From contig JALRJT010000004.1 of assembly GCA_023254985.1 (NCBI GenBank), positions 1 through 11,145 of the forward strand: a stretch of 11,145 nucleotides of DNA. The letters run 5' to 3'. The translations under genes and the position numbers were made by a program. Position 1 is the stretch's first letter; the number at the start of each line of letters is the position of its first letter. The notes under the pieces were generated by a model. The model was not told the origin of the DNA, searched no databases, and saw only the letters and a program-made list of their open reading frames with translations. Below are positions 7,832 to 11,145 of the stretch, in pieces. Source of the DNA: Ilumatobacteraceae bacterium (GTDB lineage Bacteria; Actinomycetota; Acidimicrobiia; Acidimicrobiales; Ilumatobacteraceae).

Positions 7832-7837
7832 ACACTA
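7832..7837 (-). promoter_or_regulatory. Candidate -10 element for a leaderless TIGR01777 transcript
   Basis: On the minus strand TAGTGT ends 7 nt before the ATG at 7824, the geometry expected when transcription starts at the start codon. The same hexamer is the -10 proposed for whiB. I see no good -35 at 17-18 bp upstream, and no Shine-Dalgarno, so support is limited. Confidence 0.3.
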
Positions 7838-7877
7838 CGACTGGTTCACACGCGGTCGGACACCGTGCGCGAAAGAG

Positions 7878-8288
7878 TTACTTGTTGGCGAGTGCCTTGG
7901 TGAACGATTCACGGTCGAAATAATCGCGCCACAGGGCGATCTTGCCGTCGCTCACGACGAACAGTCCCGCGATGTCGATCTCGATCCATCGACCGTCGAT
8001 CTCGAAGCGGTCGGTACGTTCGTTCATCACGACGCCGTGGTTCATGTCGCCACTCGAGACCTGGTGATGGATCAGCCACTCGACCTTGGTGGCGGCGGCG
8101 ATGAAGTCGGAGAGGATCTGGGTCATCGCCTCGCGCCCGAACACCTTGGTGATGGGCACGTTGTCGTACTCACAATCATCGGCGACCATCGCCATGGCGT
8201 CCGAGAAGTGGAACTGCTCGATGTTTTCGATGAACCGGGTGACGAACTCGCCCGGATCGGTGATGGTGGAAGTCGGTGCGGCGGGCAC
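7878..8288 (-). CDS. Limonene-1,2-epoxide hydrolase-like protein (SnoaL/NTF2 fold)
   Basis: 136 residues with the NTF2-like cone fold of the limonene-epoxide hydrolase group, which opens epoxides with a water activated by an Asp-Arg-Asp triad. By my alignment from memory with the Rhodococcus enzyme, all five catalytic residues are kept: Y41 and N43 in CEYDNVPI (39-46), R91 and D93 in NERTDRFEI (89-97), and D122 in WRDYFD (120-125). FGREAMTQIL (50-59) also fits. Intact catalytic residues favour a real epoxide hydrolase over a generic SnoaL domain, but the substrate is unknown. The GTG start at 8288 is the most likely one: it lies 22 nt after the whiB stop and gives a family-length protein. GGAG is only 2 nt before it, which is poor spacing, so the start is uncertain. 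It probably shares the whiB transcript. Confidence 0.87.
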   Translation of the reverse strand: MPAAPTSTITDPGEFVTRFIENIEQFHFSDAMAMVADDCEYDNVPITKVFGREAMTQILSDFIAAATKVEWLIHHQVSSGDMNHGVVMNERTDRFEIDGRWIEIDIAGLFVVSDGKIALWRDYFDRESFTKALANK

Positions 8289-8310
8289 GGCTCCAGTTTG
8301 GCAGGTGGGC

Positions 8311-8643
8311 TTAGGCCGACTTGGCCAATCGTGAACGCACACCGATCGGCGCGGCAATCGTGAAACCGGCGAGGTGACGCTCTTCTTCGTTCTCTCCGCC
8401 CCACAGACCATATTCATGGTTGTTGCGCGCGAACTCGCGGCAGGTGTCTTTCACGACGCATGCATTGCACAGCGATCGTGCCTTGGCCTCGCGACGCTCA
8501 CGAGCCTGGGGACGCTCAGCCTTGGGGGCGAAGAACAACTTCGTCTTGCCCTTGCAGTTGGCGAACTGCGTCCAGTCGATGTCGCCGATGGGTCCGCGGA
8601 TCTCTTGGTCGAGCTCGGCGAGTGGCTGTTCGATGAGAGACAT
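8311..8643 (-). CDS. WhiB-family iron-sulfur transcriptional regulator
   Basis: 110-residue Wbl protein. Wbl proteins carry a [4Fe-4S] cluster sensitive to O2 or NO and act with the primary sigma factor to control development, redox and stress genes in Actinobacteria. The four cluster cysteines are C30, C59, C62 and C68, giving the C-x2-C-x5-C cluster after an upstream single Cys. The beta-turn motif GLWGGENEEER (79-89) is followed by a short basic tail GVRSRLAKSA (101-110) likely to contact DNA. The linker between C30 and C59 is rich in Arg/Lys/Ala/Glu. The ATG at 8643 is favoured over an in-frame ATG at 8679 because AAAGGAGA lies about 10 nt upstream of it, and the upstream start would precede the ribosome binding site. 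Subfamily (WhiB1-7) is not assigned. It heads a likely two-gene transcript with the epoxide-hydrolase-like gene. Confidence 0.95.
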   Translation of the reverse strand: MSLIEQPLAELDQEIRGPIGDIDWTQFANCKGKTKLFFAPKAERPQARERREAKARSLCNACVVKDTCREFARNNHEYGLWGGENEEERHLAGFTIAAPIGVRSRLAKSA

Positions 8644-8670
8644 AAGGGGTGGTCTCCTTTGTAGAGGTGT

Positions 8671-8710
8671 ATTTAACACTAAATGAAATGAGCACTCAAT
8701 GTCAAGTGAC
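8671..8710 (-). promoter_or_regulatory. whiB promoter with three inverted repeats
   Basis: On the minus strand a perfect TTGACA (-35; plus-strand 8700-8705) is followed by an 18-bp spacer and TAGTGT (-10; 8676-8681), leaving a leader of roughly 25 nt before the ATG with AAAGGAGA in it. Three short dyads tile the promoter: ATTTA-ACAC-TAAAT (8671-8684) over the -10, TGAG-CA-CTCA (8689-8698) in the spacer, and GTCA-AG-TGAC (8701-8710) over the -35. These are candidate operator half-sites; no binding protein is identified. Confidence 0.6.
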
Positions 8711-8724
8711 TTTCGTCCTAGATT

Positions 8725-8741
8725 CCCAAGCCCCGCTTGGG
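8725..8741 (-). terminator. Hairpin directly after the phoH2 stop codon
   Basis: CCCAAGC (8725-8731), loop CCC, GCTTGGG (8735-8741): a perfect 7-bp stem that begins on the base after the phoH2 TAG. There is no T-run after it on the minus strand, so it is not a classical intrinsic terminator. U-less hairpins have been proposed to terminate in actinobacteria; mRNA 3'-end protection is the alternative. Confidence 0.45.
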
Positions 8742-10148
8742 CTACAGGAGTTCGGCAGCCAGGCTGGCCACTTCGCTGCGCTCACAGGCCGCGAGCGTCA
8801 CGTGCCCGAAGCACTGCTGGCCCCCGAAGGCCCCGATGAGGACCGCAAGCGCATTGTTCGATTCACCCATATACGGGGCGTCGATCTGGCTCGTGTCACC
8901 GGTGAACACCACCTTGGTGCCCTCGCCGATGCGCGTGAGGATCGTCTTCAACGTGGTCGGTTCCAGGTTCTGCGATTCATCGACGACGACGAACTGTTGC
9001 TGCAGCGATCGACCGCGCAAAAACGTGACGGACTCGAGCGTGAGTTGGCCACGTGCGGTGAGGTCGTCGATCAGACTGCGCGCATCGTTGCTTGAACGCT
9101 GGTCGGTGAGCGCCACGATCGCATCGTGGATCGCCGACATCCACGGGTCGAGTTTCTCGTCCAAGTCGCCGGGCAGGAAGCCGACGTCTGCACGCCCGAC
9201 GGGAACGAGCGGGCGATACACCGCGAGCCGTTCGTAGCGTCGCTGTTCGACGACTTGCTCGAGACCTGCGGCAATCGCCATCACCGTCTTGCCCGTGCCC
9301 GCGCGACCATCGAGGGCGATCACCGTGATCTCCGGATCGAGGAGCAATTCGAGGGCGAAGCGCTGTTCCTTGCTGCGGGAGCGCAGGCCCCAGGCCTCCG
9401 GTGCGCTGTGGGCGAGGAGCTTGAGTTCCGACCCGACGCAGCGGGCGAGTGCCGACTGGGATCCGCAGCGCAACACGGCGAAGTTGTTTTCGACGAGCGA
9501 CGAGGTGCCATTCACCTGGGTCGTGTCGATGCCACCGCTGCCGTACAGCGCGTCGATGTGTTCGACGGCGGTGTCGATCGTCGTCCAGCCCATCGGCCGT
9601 GTGGACATCGAGGTGCCGGCGGGCTGGTGCTCATCGGCGATGAGGCCCATGTGGGCAGCCTTGATGCGCAAGGCGGCATCGTTGGAGATCATCCGGGTCG
9701 GCGAGGTTCGGGCCTGTCCCAGGGCGGCGCCGATGATGCGGTTGTCCGGCACCTCGGGGTCGAGTCCGTGCTCAACCAGCAGGTGACGCTGGATGCCGTT
9801 GATCTCGATTTGCAGGGTGCCGCCGTTCGGGTCGTCACTCACGAGAGCCGGGGTGGCGAGCGATCCGCCTGCCTTGCGGCGCAGATCTTCGATCGTGCGC
9901 AGTGCGGTGCGCGCGGAACGGCCGACGTCATCCATACGTGTCTTCAACGAGTCGAGTTCTTCGATGACGGTGAGTGGAATGACGACGTCGCAGCCGGGGA
10001 AGTTGTAGATGCATGCCGGATCGGCGACGAGAACCGACGTGTCGAGCACGATGCGGGTGGCGATTCCCGAGGGAAGTGACGAGTCGTCGACGAGATGATC
10101 GTTCGCGCTCGCATCGCGAGCTTCGAGGTGAGTGTCCTCAGTACGCAA
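8742..10148 (-). CDS. phoH2: PhoH2-type protein: PIN ribonuclease domain fused to PhoH ATPase
   Basis: 468 residues with two domains. The N-terminal PIN domain (about 31-172) shows the acidic metal-binding set D36 in IVLDTSVLVADP, E64 in VIEELDSLKTR, D135 in VPDNRIIG and D157 in SNDAAL. The C-terminal PhoH ATPase (about 250-465) has Walker A GRAGTGKT (281-288), the PhoH stretch YRPLVPVGRADVGFLPGDLDEK (311-332, two halves), Walker B FVVVDESQN (386-394) and a sensor-like FTGDTSQID (415-423). In mycobacteria PhoH2 is described as an ATP-dependent RNA helicase/ribonuclease, sometimes paired with a small antitoxin-like gene; no such gene is visible here. The start is TTG at 10148, nine bases after an in-frame stop; the only alternatives fall inside the PIN core. 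No Shine-Dalgarno is seen. It diverges from hup across a long untranslated region. Confidence 0.93.
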   Translation of the reverse strand: MRTEDTHLEARDASANDHLVDDSSLPSGIATRIVLDTSVLVADPACIYNFPGCDVVIPLTVIEELDSLKTRMDDVGRSARTALRTIEDLRRKAGGSLATPALVSDDPNGGTLQIEINGIQRHLLVEHGLDPEVPDNRIIGAALGQARTSPTRMISNDAALRIKAAHMGLIADEHQPAGTSMSTRPMGWTTIDTAVEHIDALYGSGGIDTTQVNGTSSLVENNFAVLRCGSQSALARCVGSELKLLAHSAPEAWGLRSRSKEQRFALELLLDPEITVIALDGRAGTGKTVMAIAAGLEQVVEQRRYERLAVYRPLVPVGRADVGFLPGDLDEKLDPWMSAIHDAIVALTDQRSSNDARSLIDDLTARGQLTLESVTFLRGRSLQQQFVVVDESQNLEPTTLKTILTRIGEGTKVVFTGDTSQIDAPYMGESNNALAVLIGAFGGQQCFGHVTLAACERSEVASLAAELL

Positions 10149-10230
10149 CGAGGATCAGTGTGGTCTGTGCGAAATGTCGAGTGGTGGATACCCGAGGCGT
10201 GAGTCCCAAGCCGGAGCACGCCGCCGTCGA

Positions 10231-10298
10231 TTTTCAAAAAATTCATCTAGTTCGGGCGATTTTTGGGAATTTTTTTGGATTTTTTTCAGAAATTTTTT
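10231..10298. other. Helically phased A/T tracts (predicted intrinsically curved DNA)
   Basis: T4 (10231-10234) and A6 (10236-10241), then T5 (10260-10264), T7 (10270-10276), T7 (10280-10286) and T6 (10293-10298). The centres of the last four are near 10262, 10273, 10283 and 10295.5, i.e. about 11, 10 and 12.5 bp apart, close to one helical turn; the A6 is roughly two turns before the first. Tracts this regular are the classical cause of sequence-directed bending, and they stand out sharply from the GC-rich surroundings. It does not follow any plus-strand gene, so it is not a U-tract terminator. Confidence 0.7.
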
Positions 10299-10556
10299 GG
10301 ACGCCTCGCACGTGCGCTTCGTGTGTCGCGTGACACGGGATCGTGACATGCTCCAACCGTGTGCGATCGACCGTTTCTGAGCTCGCGTGGTGAAGCGCAC
10401 GCGTAGTGCTACGTGCCGCCAGCAATCACTCCGTCGACCCCGTATGGCCCAGTACCAGTAAGGGTTTGCGGGTTTTCCACAGGAGGCATCTTGGTCTCGT
10501 GTCTGGCGCCTGGTCGGTGTTGAAATCGCACTCGTGGACTGTGCAACACGTCTTCA

Positions 10557-10571
10557 GTCGACGTCGACGTC
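10557..10571. repeat. Tandem palindromic repeat GTCGAC x2.5
   Basis: GTCGACGTCGACGTC, two and a half copies of a 6-bp palindrome, about 150 bp upstream of hup. It lies outside any supported gene; the role is unknown. Confidence 0.6.
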
Positions 10572-10644
10572 GGGGTGGTGTGACCTGCTCGTGCGAGATC
10601 GAAACCTGTCGCCTCCGTCGTCTCGATCGCGTCCGAAAACGCGG

Positions 10645-10658
10645 AAATGCTTGCATTT
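10645..10658. promoter_or_regulatory. Dyad AAATGC-TT-GCATTT upstream of hup
   Basis: Perfect 6-bp arms around TT, about 65 bp before the hup ATG, followed by two TTCAGA copies exactly 10 bp apart (10663-10668 and 10673-10678). Both fall where the hup promoter should be, so an operator role is plausible. No clear -10/-35 pair could be fixed here. Confidence 0.4.
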
Positions 10659-10722
10659 GTCGTTCAGACCTATTCAGATAGTTGACAACGGAACTCCGAT
10701 TCCGAGAAAGCAAGGTAAAGAA

Positions 10723-11007
10723 ATGACAAAAGCAGAGCTCATTGATGCAGTTGCTCAGAAGGCCGGAGTGTCGAAGGCTGATGCCGAACGCACCGTTGGC
10801 GCATTCTTTGAACTGGTCGTAGCTTCCGCAAAGAAGGGCGACAAGGTTGCATGGCCGGGCTTCGGTTCGTTCAGCACCTCGAAGCGCAAGGCACGCACTG
10901 GCCGCAACCCACAAACGGGTGCACCAGTTCAGGTCCCGGCTTCTGTCGCAATGAAGTTCACCTCCAGCTCCACGCTGAAGGCCGAACTCAACCCAAACCG
11001 TAAGTAA
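10723..11007 (+). CDS. hup: HU-family DNA-binding nucleoid protein (short, tailless form)
   Basis: 94-residue histone-like HU subunit; dimers bind and bend DNA with little sequence specificity and compact the nucleoid. The dimer-forming helices are MTKAELIDAVAQKAGVSK (1-18) and ADAERTVGAFFELVVASAKKG (19-39, two helices). The signature GFGSFSTSKRKARTGRNPQTG (46-66) is followed by the DNA-inserting arm with the proline at about 63; V-PASVAMKFTSSSTLK completes the fold. The last residues are NPNRK, so the lysine/alanine-rich C-terminal extension of mycobacterial HupB is absent. The ATG at 10723 is preceded by AAGG at 10712-10715. By eye the coding sequence is richer in AAG, GCA, GTT and CCA codons than its neighbours, consistent with high expression. 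A microprotein gene follows after 26 nt. Confidence 0.96.
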   Translation: MTKAELIDAVAQKAGVSKADAERTVGAFFELVVASAKKGDKVAWPGFGSFSTSKRKARTGRNPQTGAPVQVPASVAMKFTSSSTLKAELNPNRK

Positions 11008-11033
11008 AGCAATACCTAACTAAGGAGAAAACA

Positions 11034-11135
11034 ATGGCAGCAAAGAAGCGCAAGAAGGCAGCAAAGAAGGCCCCAGCGGCCGACGCCGACGAGTGGCAAA
11101 ACGTCACCGACAAACTGCAGCACCTGCAACGCTAG
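11034..11135 (+). CDS. Lysine/alanine-rich microprotein (33 residues) downstream of HU
   Basis: A short ORF with a strong ribosome binding site, AAGGAG at 11022-11027, six bases before the ATG, the best in the window. The product starts MAAKKRKKAAKKAPAA (residues 1-16), like the basic tails of HupB and histone H1, then an acidic DADE (17-20), then an amphipathic-looking WQNVTDKLQHLQR (21-33). By my count there are 7 Lys, 2 Arg, 3 Asp and 1 Glu, net about +5. It lies 26 nt after the hup stop and should be co-transcribed with it. I do not recognise a family. DNA or RNA binding, or an HU partner, is inferred only from composition and position. The full ORF ends with TAG 10 bases before the window edge. 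Confidence 0.7.
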   Translation: MAAKKRKKAAKKAPAADADEWQNVTDKLQHLQR

Positions 11136-11145
11136 CCCCCGCGCC

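Larger units (their letters stand above)
10149..10722. other. 574-bp divergent intergenic region between phoH2 and hup
   Basis: I find no convincing gene, tRNA or known ncRNA here. From left to right it holds: CGAGGCGT at 10193-10200, inverted at 10301-10308 (ACGCCTCG); the phased A/T tracts at 10231-10298; a perfect 10-bp palindrome CGCACGTGCG at 10307-10316; the dyad GTGTC-GCGT-GACAC at 10323-10336; CGTAG-TG-CTACG at 10402-10413; the (GTCGAC)2GTC tandem at 10557-10571; the 5-bp-stem hairpin CGCGT/ACGCG at 10628-10643; and AAATGC-TT-GCATTT at 10645-10658. It must carry the promoters of both flanking genes, although neither is clear by eye. Confidence 0.7.

Noticed and set aside
9126..10079. 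317-residue plus-strand open frame opposite phoH2.
   Set aside because: Antisense shadow in a GC-rich gene. PhoH2 on the minus strand has the full set of PIN and Walker motifs.
10260..10298. T-runs read as an intrinsic terminator.
   Set aside because: No plus-strand gene ends upstream and there is no hairpin just before the T-tracts. The regular spacing fits curvature better.
10155..10400. Lysine-rich 81-residue open frame on the minus strand upstream of phoH2.
   Set aside because: The lysines come from the phased A-tracts read as AAA codons. There is no ribosome binding site or recognisable domain, and codon use is unlike the real genes.
10473..10481. TTTTCCACA, one mismatch from a DnaA box.
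   Set aside because: A single site with no clear companions and no dnaA/dnaN neighbours, so it does not support an origin.
10499..10681. A possible Arg- and Cys-rich small protein on the plus strand just before hup (an open frame from GTG 10499, or from ATG 10406), with AGGAGG at 10481-10486.
   Set aside because: The AGGAGG is 12 nt from the GTG, too far. The frame uses codons rare in the neighbouring genes (CTA, AGA, ATT, TGT), contains the GTCGAC tandem as a run of arginines, and crosses the dyads near the hup promoter. The Cys-x-Cys pairs are worth noting, but the evidence is too thin.
10426..10914. 162-residue open frame on the minus strand.
   Set aside because: It lies largely antisense to hup and its leader, with an implausible composition; it is a shadow frame.

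Overview
The window looks like chromosomal DNA from a GC-rich actinobacterium. The evidence is a WhiB-family regulator (a family restricted to Actinobacteria and their phages), a homodimeric E1-type pyruvate dehydrogenase (AceE), a PIN-PhoH protein, several genes without Shine-Dalgarno sequences, and GTG/TTG starts. I suspect an Acidimicrobiia (Ilumatobacter-like) member, but that is inference from gene flavour, not a search. I see no insertion sequence, phage gene, tRNA, rRNA or CRISPR array.

Layout, left to right. (1) Bases 1-1847, minus strand: the N-terminal two thirds of aceE, running off the left edge. (2) Bases 1916-4068, plus strand, divergent from aceE: rnhA (RNase H1), an HSD10-like short-chain dehydrogenase, and a DUF3445/HODM-like haem protein, closely spaced. 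(3) Bases 4076-7824, minus strand, convergent with block 2 (stop codons 7 nt apart): reading in the direction of transcription, a TIGR01777 (YfcH-like) NAD(P)-dependent protein, an FAD-dependent amine-oxidase/desaturase-like enzyme, a small SRPBCC protein and argJ. Two of the three junctions are 4-nt ATGA overlaps and the third has a 10-nt gap, so this is very probably one translationally coupled unit. (4) Bases 7878-8643, minus strand: a whiB gene followed 22 nt later by a limonene-epoxide-hydrolase-like protein, behind a good promoter rich in small inverted repeats. (5) Bases 8742-10148, minus strand: phoH2 (PIN plus PhoH ATPase), ending in a tight hairpin. (6) Bases 10149-10722: a 574-base divergent region with no convincing gene, containing a run of helically phased A/T tracts (predicted curved DNA) and several palindromes. 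(7) Bases 10723-11135, plus strand: the nucleoid protein HU, then a 33-residue lysine-rich microprotein gene with an excellent ribosome binding site.

Most genes are housekeeping (acetyl-CoA supply, RNA:DNA hybrid removal, arginine synthesis, RNA-related PhoH, nucleoid structure) mixed with accessory redox enzymes. The most unusual part is the right end. HU here lacks the lysine/alanine-rich C-terminal tail known from mycobacterial HupB. The tiny gene just downstream encodes a similar K/A-rich segment as a separate peptide, and the region upstream holds phased A-tracts of the kind that bend DNA. The second oddity is argJ, which sits away from other arginine genes and is coupled to an SRPBCC/FAD-oxidoreductase/TIGR01777 cassette.
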